Positions 15,893 to 23,450 of a stretch of DNA of 64,000 nucleotides are shown here, piece by piece. The first letter of the stretch is position 1. The number at the start of each line of letters is the position of its first letter. The position numbers were made by a program, and so were the translations under genes. This stretch comes from JBCCGL01 sp039029275 (GTDB lineage Bacteria; Pseudomonadota; Gammaproteobacteria; JBCCGL01): assembly GCA_039029275.1 (NCBI GenBank), contig JBCCGL010000010.1, positions 186,001 to 250,000 of the forward strand, given 5' to 3'. The notes under the pieces are model-generated. The model had not been told where the DNA came from and did no database searches. It saw only the letters and a program-made list of their open reading frames with translations.

Positions 15893-16777
15893 TCAGTGAA
15901 ATTTTTCGAACAGTTGCGTTTTGTCAAACAGCTCTTCGAGCTCTTCAATGCGCCCACGCTTTTTGTCCCAGTTCAATTCCTGAACTGCTGCGACAAATGT
16001 TTCGACGATAAGTTGAATTCCAATAGTCGAATCCCACGCAGACGGCGCGACTATTTTGGCGCAAAACATATGGTGCGCAAATTTTTCAATGGGCGAGCGC
16101 CATTGATCGGTAAATAAAATGATTGTTGCGCCTTTTTTGTGTGCCGCTGATGCGAGTGTTAACAGACTTTTTTCGTAGCGCCGAATATCAAAAATAACCA
16201 GAACACTTTTCTCATTCATATCGAGAAGATAATGAGGCCACGAATTCGAAATGGACTGGATGTGCGTGACGTCTGATCGAATCACTTGCATATGCAAAAA
16301 CAAGTAGTCGGCTAATGCGCGCGTGATTCGCCCACCGACAACGTACAGCGGTTTCTTTGCATTGGCCAACAATGCGCTACTGGCATCAAATGAGTCAGTC
16401 TCGATTTGCCCCAAAGTCTGGCGAATGTTATCCGTCACCACATCGGCAAACCGATTTAATATATGGCTGTCCGGTGCATGCTGCACCCAGCTATCGTGCT
16501 TGGAGATTGGCCCGGCCATTTTCGCTTCGAGTTCAACCCGCAAAGCTGATTGAAACTCAGGAAAGCCTGAGAACCCCAGTTTTTTTACCAGACGCACAAT
16601 CGTTGGTGGGGAAACGTTGGCTTTCTGTGCGATCTGCGTGATGGATCCAATACCCGAGACCGGGTAGTTCGACAGAAGCAAATCGGCGAAATGGCGTTCC
16701 GAGCGTGTCAGTGACTCAAATTCGCGCTTGATCAGTTCGTCGACTTGTTCGTTGGAATCGGTTTTTCGTTTTGGCAT
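15893..16777 (-). CDS. RpiR-family transcriptional regulator
   Basis: A 294-aa regulator with an N-terminal RpiR helix-turn-helix (about 15-90: ITQIAQKANVSPPTIVRLVKKLG) and a C-terminal SIS domain (about 120-270: KPLYVVGGRITRALADYL, then SVLVIFDIRRYEKSLLTLASAAHKKGATIILFTD). SIS domains usually bind phosphosugars or similar ligands. The gene sits between dctP and the glutamine-synthetase-like gene on the same strand, 40 nt before the latter, and is the likely local regulator. The dyad at 20656-20677 upstream of the transport genes is a candidate site. A hairpin terminator separates this gene from dctP. Confidence 0.92.
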   Translation of the reverse strand: MPKRKTDSNEQVDELIKREFESLTRSERHFADLLLSNYPVSGIGSITQIAQKANVSPPTIVRLVKKLGFSGFPEFQSALRVELEAKMAGPISKHDSWVQHAPDSHILNRFADVVTDNIRQTLGQIETDSFDASSALLANAKKPLYVVGGRITRALADYLFLHMQVIRSDVTHIQSISNSWPHYLLDMNEKSVLVIFDIRRYEKSLLTLASAAHKKGATIILFTDQWRSPIEKFAHHMFCAKIVAPSAWDSTIGIQLIVETFVAAVQELNWDKKRGRIEELEELFDKTQLFEKFH

Positions 16778-16793
16778 CGCAGCTAGTCATCGC

Positions 16794-16832
16794 TAAAACA
16801 ACACCTGGGGCACTTCCCTGGCCCCAAATGTT
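16794..16832 (-). terminator. Terminator after dctP, stable only on the minus strand
   Basis: On the minus strand, AACATTTGGGGC and GCCCCAGGTGTT form a 12-bp stem (plus-strand 16800-16811 and 16821-16832) with two G-U pairs, followed by TTTT (plus-strand 16795-16798). On the opposite strand the same two positions would be C-A mismatches, so the hairpin is suited to the minus-strand transcript. It begins 15 nt after the dctP stop. It should make dctP mRNA end here, with read-through to rpiR and the catabolic genes. Confidence 0.7.
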
Positions 16833-16847
16833 GTGAGGAGAAGTGTC

Positions 16848-17906
16848 TTAACCGTAACGGTATGGACGCCCCGCTTTTTGCATATCAGCATTGTATTGCT
16901 TGAATATGTTCACGACCTTTGCCTTGGTTTCAGATTCGCTTGCAACCTCATCCCAAAACTTGACCGCCGCGTTTTCTACTGCTGCCCATTCTTCATCCGG
17001 GATTGTGGTGAGCTTCATTTTGGTGCCGTTTACGCGCAACGATGCTTCACCGCCCCAGTACCACCACTGGCGATAGTAGTGAGAGCTATCCATTGTCAGT
17101 TTGAGGAGTTCTTTCAAGTGATCCGGCAGTTCGTTGTAGCGATCCATGTTGGCAAAAAACGACCCTGCCCACGCACCCGATATGTTATTTGTCAGGAAGT
17201 AGTCCGTGACGTCTGCCCAACCCACCGTGTAGTCCTCGGTGATGCCCGACCAGGCGATGCCGTCGAGTTCGCCGGTTTGAACCGCAACTTCAATGTCCTC
17301 CCATGGGAGCGTCACCGGTACGACGCCAAATTGACTGAGAAATCGACCCGCCGTCGGGAAGGTGAAAACCCGCTTACCCTTCATATCGTCGAGGCTGCGA
17401 ATAGGATCTTTTGTCGCGAAGTGACAGGGGTCCCACGCGCCGGCTGACAAATGTTTAACACCAACCTTGGAATACTCAGAATCCCAAATTTCGTTTAAAC
17501 CATACTGGTTAAACAACACCGGCACATCGAGCGAGTAGCGGCTGGCAAACGGGAAGTAGCCACCAAACACTGTGACTTCGGTTGGTGACGCCATCGAGTC
17601 ATCGTCTGACTGTACGGCGTCAATCGTGCCTTTTTGCATCGCGCGAAAGAGTTCGCCGGTTGGCACGAGCTGATCGGCAAAAAACAACTCGATCTGCATT
17701 TCATCGCCCGCAACCTTGTTGAAGGAGTCGATCGCGGGTTTAACAACGTGCTCGGCCAACGCCGGGCCCGCGTAGGTTTGCATGCGCCATTTTATTTTGG
17801 GGCCTGCGGCACGTATCGCTGGAGCTGCCAGAGTCGATGCAGCACCGGCAATCCCGACACCGGCCGTTTTCAAAAACTTGCGTCTATTTTGTGTTTCTTT
17901 CGACAT
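16848..17906 (-). CDS. dctP: TRAP transporter substrate-binding protein (DctP family)
   Basis: The periplasmic receptor of a TRAP importer, 352 aa. The N-terminus carries a Tat-type signal (NRRKFLKTAG then a hydrophobic stretch and APAIRAAG), so the protein is probably exported folded. The mature region has typical DctP features: LFRAMQKGTIDAVQ, RSLDDMKGKRVF, and ETKAKVVNIF near the end. The ATG at 17906 is preceded by AGGAGAG. It lies 65 nt after dctM in a Q-M-P order. Many members of this Tat-exported group bind 2-oxo or amino/hydroxy acids rather than C4-dicarboxylates. The neighbouring genes suggest an amine or amino-alcohol ligand, but sequence alone does not show it. Confidence 0.93.
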   Translation of the reverse strand: MSKETQNRRKFLKTAGVGIAGAASTLAAPAIRAAGPKIKWRMQTYAGPALAEHVVKPAIDSFNKVAGDEMQIELFFADQLVPTGELFRAMQKGTIDAVQSDDDSMASPTEVTVFGGYFPFASRYSLDVPVLFNQYGLNEIWDSEYSKVGVKHLSAGAWDPCHFATKDPIRSLDDMKGKRVFTFPTAGRFLSQFGVVPVTLPWEDIEVAVQTGELDGIAWSGITEDYTVGWADVTDYFLTNNISGAWAGSFFANMDRYNELPDHLKELLKLTMDSSHYYRQWWYWGGEASLRVNGTKMKLTTIPDEEWAAVENAAVKFWDEVASESETKAKVVNIFKQYNADMQKAGRPYRYG

Positions 17907-17971
17907 TGCTCTCTCCTATTGGTTAGTGTTACTTAACAAGTCACGTAAGCACTACATGACGAATAAAACCC

Positions 17972-19294
17972 TTAACGTGCATAAATTGTTTCAGGCAGCC
18001 ATAAGGCGATTTGTGGAAACAACATGACCAGCGTAAGGGCTAAAATCATCGCGACCACAAATGGAAAAATAGAGTTGTAAATATCGCGCAAGCTGATTTC
18101 GGGTGGAGCCATTGCGCGCATTAAAAACAGGTTGTATCCAAACGGCGGGGTCATGTACGCAATTTGCGTTGTGATGGTGTACAACACGCCGTACCAAATC
18201 AGATCAAATCCCATCGCGCCGACCAAAGGCACATAAAGCGGCGCGACAATGACCAGCATTGCCGTATCGTCCAAAAAAGTTCCCATCAAAATGAATGACA
18301 GTTGCATCAGTATCAGGATCGTCCACGGGCTCAAGCCGAGTTGATCGGTAAACAAATTTTCGATCGCCTTGACCGCACCCAGGCCATCGAACACTGCACC
18401 AAACGCAAGTGCCGCGAGAATAATCCACATAAACATGCACGAGATGCCAAGCGTGTTGCGGACCGAATTTTCAAACACCTCGCGCGTCATACGGCCTTTG
18501 AGGACGGCAACCAGAAATGCGGTCATCGCACCAATCGCAGAACTTTCAACCAAACTGGTCCAACCGTTCACGAATGGAAACATCATGGCGAAGAAGATCA
18601 GAAGCGGGAGCAGCCCTGCGCGCAATAATCGCAGTTTCTCCTGCATCGATACGTCACGTTCCTGCTTGGGAAGCGCGGGGCCAAGTTCAGGTTGCAAATG
18701 ACAGCGAACAGCGATGTAAATGATAAAAAGCCCGGCCATCATTAAACCGGGCACAACGCCTGCCAGCCATAGCTGTCCGACCGGCTGACGAGCAATCATT
18801 GCATAGAGCACAAGCACAACGGACGGCGGCACTAGAATGCCAAGCGAGGAGCCCGCCTGTATTACCCCGGTGACCATGCGTTTGTCATATCCTCGGCGTA
18901 ATAATTCAGGCAGTGCGATCGTCGCGCCAATCGCCATCCCGGCGACCGACAAACCGTTCATCGCGGACACCAGCACCATCAAGCCAATTGTGCCAATCGC
19001 AAGTCCGCCGCGAACCGATCCCATCCAAACGTGAAACATTTGATAAAGATCATCGGCAATTCTCGATTCGGATAGCACATAACCCATAAAAATAAACATG
19101 GGCAGGGTTAGCAGCGGGTACCACTTCATCAGCTTCATCGCGGCAGAAAATCCGATGTCCGAGCCACCGGTACCCCACAGCGTGAGTGCCGCCACAACCG
19201 CGACAGCGCCGATGGCCCCAAACACGCGCTGTCCGGTAAACAGCATCAGCATCATCGATGAAAACATCAGCAGCGCGATCATTTCGTAAGACAT
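17972..19294 (-). CDS. dctM: TRAP transporter large permease (DctM family)
   Basis: The large membrane subunit of the TRAP importer, 440 aa, about 12 hydrophobic segments, normal length. Visible family segments are LPMFIFMGYVLSESRIADDLY near the N-terminus, GSSLGILVPPSVVLVLYAMI, and GTFLDDTAMLVIVAPLYVPL in the C-terminal half. It acts with DctQ and DctP in sodium-coupled, ATP-independent uptake. Its start ATG overlaps the dctQ stop by one base (TGATG), so translation is coupled. Confidence 0.95.
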   Translation of the reverse strand: MSYEMIALLMFSSMMLMLFTGQRVFGAIGAVAVVAALTLWGTGGSDIGFSAAMKLMKWYPLLTLPMFIFMGYVLSESRIADDLYQMFHVWMGSVRGGLAIGTIGLMVLVSAMNGLSVAGMAIGATIALPELLRRGYDKRMVTGVIQAGSSLGILVPPSVVLVLYAMIARQPVGQLWLAGVVPGLMMAGLFIIYIAVRCHLQPELGPALPKQERDVSMQEKLRLLRAGLLPLLIFFAMMFPFVNGWTSLVESSAIGAMTAFLVAVLKGRMTREVFENSVRNTLGISCMFMWIILAALAFGAVFDGLGAVKAIENLFTDQLGLSPWTILILMQLSFILMGTFLDDTAMLVIVAPLYVPLVGAMGFDLIWYGVLYTITTQIAYMTPPFGYNLFLMRAMAPPEISLRDIYNSIFPFVVAMILALTLVMLFPQIALWLPETIYAR

Positions 19295-19800
19295 CAGAGG
19301 CTCTCCCCGCGTAGCTTGGCGATGTCTTTAATCAATTCGCAGGTAGCCTGCAGTAACATCAACAGAATACCAGTGCACATAATCACTTTGATCGGCCACA
19401 GATAAGGCCGCCACGCGGTCGGGCTGCGTTCGTTGTATTGAAATGAATACTGCGTGCTTTCGACTCCACCCCATAGCAGCACGCCGAGAAAAAACAAAAG
19501 AAACAAGACAGTGACTGCGTCGAATGCGGCTTTGCGGCGATCAGACCAGTTGGCGTAGAACAAATCCATACGTACGTTTGACCCTAGCTGCATCGAATAG
19601 GGCCCGCCCAGGATGTAGTACGCGACCATCAAAAACTGTGCGGATTCCAATGTCCACAGCGATGGCAGGAAAAACGTTTTTGATATCGACGACCAAAGTA
19701 ACACAGCGACCATTGCGAAGATGCCGTACATCACGATACGACCTAATCGATAATTGATCGCTTCGACAAATCGAACGTATTGTTTGAGTGCTGCACTCAT
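19294..19800 (-). CDS. dctQ: TRAP transporter small permease (DctQ family)
   Basis: The small membrane subunit of the TRAP importer, 168 aa, with four hydrophobic segments. SAQFLMVAYYILGGPYSM (about 59-76) followed by VRMDLFYANWSDRRKAAFD (about 82-100) is typical of the family. Overlaps of 4 nt with the upstream hydrolase gene and 1 nt with dctM make the three genes a tight operon. Confidence 0.93.
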   Translation of the reverse strand: MSAALKQYVRFVEAINYRLGRIVMYGIFAMVAVLLWSSISKTFFLPSLWTLESAQFLMVAYYILGGPYSMQLGSNVRMDLFYANWSDRRKAAFDAVTVLFLLFFLGVLLWGGVESTQYSFQYNERSPTAWRPYLWPIKVIMCTGILLMLLQATCELIKDIAKLRGESL

Positions 19801-20579
19801 GCTTTAGCGGTCTCTGCGTTCGAGAACGAACTTGCCGCAAAGCTTCTAATCGCCTCATTGATTAACGGTGCGAGTAAATCGGCCATCGCGATTTGATCGT
19901 CGCTTGATCTCAACAGGTCGTTGTTAACTTCAATCATTGTGTTTAAAAGCCCACGCTTGTTTGCGTGAACATCGAGGGTGTGGGCCACACCATCATCCGG
20001 TCCGTAAGGTTCGTTTATAGCGCAGCGGTACTCCGTGCGATCGCGCATGATTTGCAGTAGTCGAAGGCTTAAGCGCTCGTCCGTGCTGCACAAAAATCCG
20101 AAGTCCAGATCGCGTCTTTTGCCGTAATAAATCGGCGTAAACGAATGTATCGTGATGAACGTCGCGAGCTGGCCAAGTTCGTCGAGTTGCTGACGAACAA
20201 CCGACTCAAAAGGCAAATAGACCTGTGCGTGGCGATCTTCGAGCTGACGCGGGTTAAGGTTCCGGTTGCCCGGAATCTCAAACACTTCACATTTTTCGGG
20301 TACCGCATCTGGTGCCTCGGGTGGGCGATTGCAGTCGTAAACCAAGCGCGAGACTTCTCCTACGACTAACCGCGCATCGAGCCTGGCACTCAATTGCTTG
20401 GCGAGTTCGGCAGCGCCTATGTCGAAGGCCACGTGGCTGGACAACACTTCATCGTCAACGCCTAGGGATTGATAACGCTTAGGGATATTGGGTGAGGCGT
20501 GCTCGCAAACGAGCAACAGCGGCGCTGAAGCGCCTTCGTTAATGCACGAAACTGCAGTAATACTCTGACTCGACTGCAT
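19797..20579 (-). CDS. N-formylglutamate amidohydrolase-family protein
   Basis: A zinc-dependent amidohydrolase family member (HutG/FGase type), 260 aa from the ATG at 20579 (a GTG at 20594 is possible). Motifs: LLVCEHASPNIPKRY near the N-terminus, HVAFDIGA, SRLVYDCNRPP, ITIHSFTPIYYG and GLLNTMIEVNNDLL (metal and substrate residues). No histidine-degradation genes are near. It is the first gene of a TRAP operon and is upstream of glutamine-synthetase-like and aldehyde/alcohol dehydrogenase genes. An attractive reading is that it cleaves an N-acyl or gamma-glutamyl amide at the end of that route. The family name only guarantees an amidohydrolase on N-acylated or glutamyl substrates. Confidence 0.88.
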   Translation of the reverse strand: MQSSQSITAVSCINEGASAPLLLVCEHASPNIPKRYQSLGVDDEVLSSHVAFDIGAAELAKQLSARLDARLVVGEVSRLVYDCNRPPEAPDAVPEKCEVFEIPGNRNLNPRQLEDRHAQVYLPFESVVRQQLDELGQLATFITIHSFTPIYYGKRRDLDFGFLCSTDERLSLRLLQIMRDRTEYRCAINEPYGPDDGVAHTLDVHANKRGLLNTMIEVNNDLLRSSDDQIAMADLLAPLINEAIRSFAASSFSNAETAKA

Positions 20580-20650
20580 TATCGATGTAACCACATAAAC
20601 TCAGCTCGTTCTTGCGATGTTTATTTTTTTTCATAATTTTGGTAATTGGC

Positions 20651-20682
20651 AATATATTTTCATTCGCTATCGAAAATGTCAA
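20651..20682 (-). promoter_or_regulatory. Candidate promoter and operator dyad of the TRAP/catabolic operon
   Basis: On the minus strand a perfect TTGACA (plus 20677-20682) is followed by an AT-rich stretch with -10-like hexamers at 17-20 bp (AAATAT, AATATA or TATATT). The spacer holds an inverted repeat, ATTTTC (20656-20661) and GAAAAT (20672-20677), with an inner TTCG/CGAA pair. A repressor there would block RNA polymerase. RpiR, encoded downstream, is the obvious candidate. The exact -10 is not certain. Confidence 0.45.
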
Positions 20683-20790
20683 GCCATCAACTGCGTTGGT
20701 CATGAAATCGATAGGAGTTGACTCGATCGAGGAGTGACCGAGGTGATGAATAGCTAAAACAAAATCGGCGAGCGTGCGGAATAAATCGCG

Positions 20791-21585
20791 CTATTCCGAT
20801 CTACCCCAAAACAATTTGCGGACTTCAGGGCTATTGGTGACACCGGGATTGTTTGCATAGCAAAGTACGGCGACAAGCCGTGGAGCCGCTCCCTCGACCG
20901 CTGTCACTCGGTGCATTGAGTAGCGCCCGGCGAAAATCGAGAGCGTTCCGGGTTGCAGTGGCAGGGTTTGCACGTCGGCCTCATCGCCATCTAAAACGGC
21001 TCCCACGCCGCGGTAGTTATTTTCAGACTCTGAGCGCAAGTTCGGAACGTATTCGAAATGACCGCCACTTTCTGCTGCCTGCAGCATTAAGGTAACGGAA
21101 AAAACCGACTCATCGAAATGCCACGCATGTGATCCCATCGGCTCAAATACATTTATCGACAGAGCTCCCAATGGATCGCCCAGAGGATAAAACGATGCGT
21201 GACCGAGTATTTCGCCGATAAAACGCGTCATCTGATCACTCTGATATAAGCGCACGAGGTCGTTGTTTGAATCCAGGCAATCGTATGCGATCGAGCCGAC
21301 GTCGGTGCGCAATTGGCGTCGTCGTGGGTGTGCGGGGTCAAAATTTTCATCGTCAGGCAACAGGTACGCGTTGTGCGAGCTGTGACAAAAAAAAGTATTG
21401 TCGATTGCATCGACCGCGCTGTCACACATCCGCCGCAACGAATCCGCAGCAATAAAGTTGTGCAATAAACAAACACCGCTTCGACTGAACGATTCGCGCG
21501 AAGATTCGATCAGATCGGCGTAGTCGCCCGAGCCTGTGTCGAGAACAGGGTATTCCGACGTATTGACGATTTGCTCTAATGACAC
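20791..21585 (-). CDS. PhyH-type 2-oxoglutarate/Fe(II) dioxygenase
   Basis: A 264-aa double-stranded beta-helix oxygenase. The iron ligands are visible as HxD in SHAWHFDESVF (about 155) and the distal His in YSMHRV (about 229). An Arg follows in APRLVAVLCY for 2-oxoglutarate binding. HNAYLLPDDE and the 'PLGDPLGALSINVF' segment are typical of phytanoyl-CoA dioxygenase-like proteins acting on small substrates. The start is a GTG. It lies 21 nt after Popeye-like gene 2, so the two form an operon. The substrate is unknown; hydroxylation of a small amino acid or a quaternary amine is possible. Confidence 0.82.
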   Translation of the reverse strand: MSLEQIVNTSEYPVLDTGSGDYADLIESSRESFSRSGVCLLHNFIAADSLRRMCDSAVDAIDNTFFCHSSHNAYLLPDDENFDPAHPRRRQLRTDVGSIAYDCLDSNNDLVRLYQSDQMTRFIGEILGHASFYPLGDPLGALSINVFEPMGSHAWHFDESVFSVTLMLQAAESGGHFEYVPNLRSESENNYRGVGAVLDGDEADVQTLPLQPGTLSIFAGRYSMHRVTAVEGAAPRLVAVLCYANNPGVTNSPEVRKLFWGRSE

Positions 21586-21606
21586 TGGACTTGCGCCCCG
21601 GACAAG

Positions 21607-22347
21607 TCAGGTTTTTTGCGCTGTCGTTGGCGCAGGCATTTCCTGCCCGGAAACCTCGCTTTGCGCAGCGTTTTGATCATCGCCTGTCACTCTGTTCGGC
21701 CATGCAAGTTTGCCGGCGATATCGTAGTTGAGTAGATTTTTGAAGGCGGGGCGCATGCCAGAGTGCTTGTCCAGAAAATCTTCCAGCACCTGTCGATCCC
21801 AACTCAGGTAATGGGTTTCGTGTACGACCGTCACCGTGGCGCTGGTTTTTTGTTTGAGAATGTAACTGAGCTCGCCAACGAATTCGCCGTCTCGAATGTG
21901 ACGGGTAAACTCGCCATTAACCTCCACCACCAACAGCCCCGAGAAAGTCAGGTACAACTTGTCGATTTTTCGGCCCTGCTCGATTAGCACGTCACCTGGT
22001 TGGCCAACGTGCCAGTCGGCTAGATCGAGCAATCGCACCACATTGCGCGAAGTGAATTCGCGAAACACCAAACTGTGCAAGCGACGCTGTTCGGCGGTCA
22101 TCTCAACGGGCTTGCGATCCCAAACGAGATAAACAATGTTGAATATATTAATGATCGCAAAGGCCGATTGCCAAAGAAGCGCCGAATACAATACTTCGGC
22201 CTGAAAAATGAAATAGGGAAAGGTGCAAAGTGCGCCGATTACCGTGAGAACGCGGAGCCAGAGAATTTCGCGGATAACATAGGCACAGCAATAGATTATA
22301 TTGGCCAGAAAAAATAGATACACAGTGATCTGCGTTTCACTTTCCAT
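21607..22347 (-). CDS. Popeye-like membrane protein with cyclic-nucleotide-binding fold (paralogue 2)
   Basis: A 246-aa paralogue of the protein at 12206-12895, with the same order of about three membrane helices, a linker (WDRKPVEMTAEQRRLHSLVF) and a CNB-like domain (about 95-215). Long identical blocks include VIGALCTFP, RDGEFVGELS and DIAGKLAW. At the phosphate-binding cassette it has GELSYILKQKTSATV, with Lys/Thr instead of the canonical Arg. A low-complexity C-terminal tail (about 222-246) is unique to this copy. The ATG at 22347 is preceded by GGGGGAT. It is cotranscribed with the dioxygenase gene. As with paralogue 1, ligand and partners are unknown. Confidence 0.78.
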   Translation of the reverse strand: MESETQITVYLFFLANIIYCCAYVIREILWLRVLTVIGALCTFPYFIFQAEVLYSALLWQSAFAIINIFNIVYLVWDRKPVEMTAEQRRLHSLVFREFTSRNVVRLLDLADWHVGQPGDVLIEQGRKIDKLYLTFSGLLVVEVNGEFTRHIRDGEFVGELSYILKQKTSATVTVVHETHYLSWDRQVLEDFLDKHSGMRPAFKNLLNYDIAGKLAWPNRVTGDDQNAAQSEVSGQEMPAPTTAQKT

Positions 22348-22524
22348 CAAATCCCCCAACGTTTTTTAAGTTTTTGCTTTAGCCGGGAGCATCTTTGCAT
22401 TCGGCCCGTTGCGCGGCGTTAAAACCTGCAACCATGCGCATTTAGTTTGCCGGATTGTATCCCAACAGCTGAACGAACCGATACTCCACACTGCGGAACT
22501 AGGTCACGTACCGGGTGTTAATTT

Positions 22525-22797
22525 TTACCCCGCATCAATGCCTTTTTGCGACACCAGCGTCTCCAGCGTTTGATGCCACAGTTCGTAGTAGCGATCGGCA
22601 TCTACCTCGCCGCCGTTGCTCTCGAACTCATTGATTTTTAAAGACAAGACATCCGCCCATTCCGACCATTCAAACACACCGGATTGACTGAGGCTCACCG
22701 CCATTGCAAAGGTTTTTGCCTGCCAGGGCGCGGCGAACACAGGACCCTCAGCATCGCCGGGCTGGCCCGGCAACAGTTTTTTTACGCCCGTGCTCAC
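22525..22797 (-). CDS. Nitrile hydratase accessory protein
   Basis: A 90-aa protein resembling the nitrile hydratase activator/metallochaperone (P14K/NHase beta-like family) needed to insert cobalt into the alpha subunit. It shares the VFAAPWQAKTFAMAVSL segment with the N-terminal fold of the beta subunit (EWEKRVFAMTLA there). The start is GTG, overlapping the beta-subunit stop by 4 nt (GTGA), so translation is coupled. It is a normal part of cobalt-type nitrile hydratase operons in the order alpha-beta-activator. Confidence 0.88.
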   Translation of the reverse strand: MSTGVKKLLPGQPGDAEGPVFAAPWQAKTFAMAVSLSQSGVFEWSEWADVLSLKINEFESNGGEVDADRYYELWHQTLETLVSQKGIDAG

Positions 22798-23450
22798 GCC
22801 GGTACGACCAGATAGGGTTCAAAAACATCAACATAAACAGCGTCTTTACTCGTCGCGCCCTCACCCCATAATTCGGTGGCAGAAAAGCGCACGTTGTAAA
22901 GATGCGCGCCTTGTTTAACGCCCTCGGGTTGGCTGCTTACATCGGGCAATACATGACTGCCGTGGTAGCTCGCGACGGTACCACTCCTGCCGCGAACAAA
23001 GCGTGGCGCGCGCGTATGCCCTGACGGGTGTTCGTTGCGAACGCGAACCGTATCGCCAACAGAAAATATTGGATCGGTCTCGCTCGCACAATCAGCCGGA
23101 CCGCCCGCCGATAAAATCTCCTGTACGCGATTCGCTCGGACCGCCAATGGCGATTCGTTCATCACTTCGAATCTGTCGAGTTCGTCTTGCGAAAGAAGGC
23201 CGCATTCGACCAGTAAAAGCGCCAAGCCGTGCAGCCAATGCTCGTAGTAACTGGAATTTAGATACGCGCCAGGCTCCATGCGTTCGCGCGCAAACCTGCC
23301 CTGATCGATATTCCACTTACCCAGAAAACCGCAGGCCAGTGTCATCGCGAATACGCGCTTTTCCCATTCGGCGTGGAACAGTTCTTTCCCGCTTTCGATA
23401 TCGACGGGATCAAAACCGTGCATGCCTCCAAGATCGTGCGCGCCGTTCAT
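22794..23450 (-). CDS. nthB: Nitrile hydratase beta subunit
   Basis: The structural beta subunit, 218 aa. It begins MNGAHDLGGMHGFDPV, the conserved family N-terminus, followed by the helical region (EWEKRVFAMTLACG) and the SH3-like C-terminal part with FSVGDTVRVRNEHPSGHTRAPRFVRG and LWGEGATSKDAVYVDVFEPYL. The VRVRNEHPSGHTR arginines contact the oxidised cysteines of alpha. It overlaps the alpha stop by 4 nt (ATGA) and the activator start by 4 nt. It forms a heterodimer with alpha and hydrates nitriles to amides. Confidence 0.95.
   Translation of the reverse strand: MNGAHDLGGMHGFDPVDIESGKELFHAEWEKRVFAMTLACGFLGKWNIDQGRFARERMEPGAYLNSSYYEHWLHGLALLLVECGLLSQDELDRFEVMNESPLAVRANRVQEILSAGGPADCASETDPIFSVGDTVRVRNEHPSGHTRAPRFVRGRSGTVASYHGSHVLPDVSSQPEGVKQGAHLYNVRFSATELWGEGATSKDAVYVDVFEPYLVVPA

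Noticed and set aside
19797..20579. HutG of histidine degradation
   Set aside because: No hutU, hutH or hutI genes are near; the gene is translationally coupled to a TRAP permease gene.
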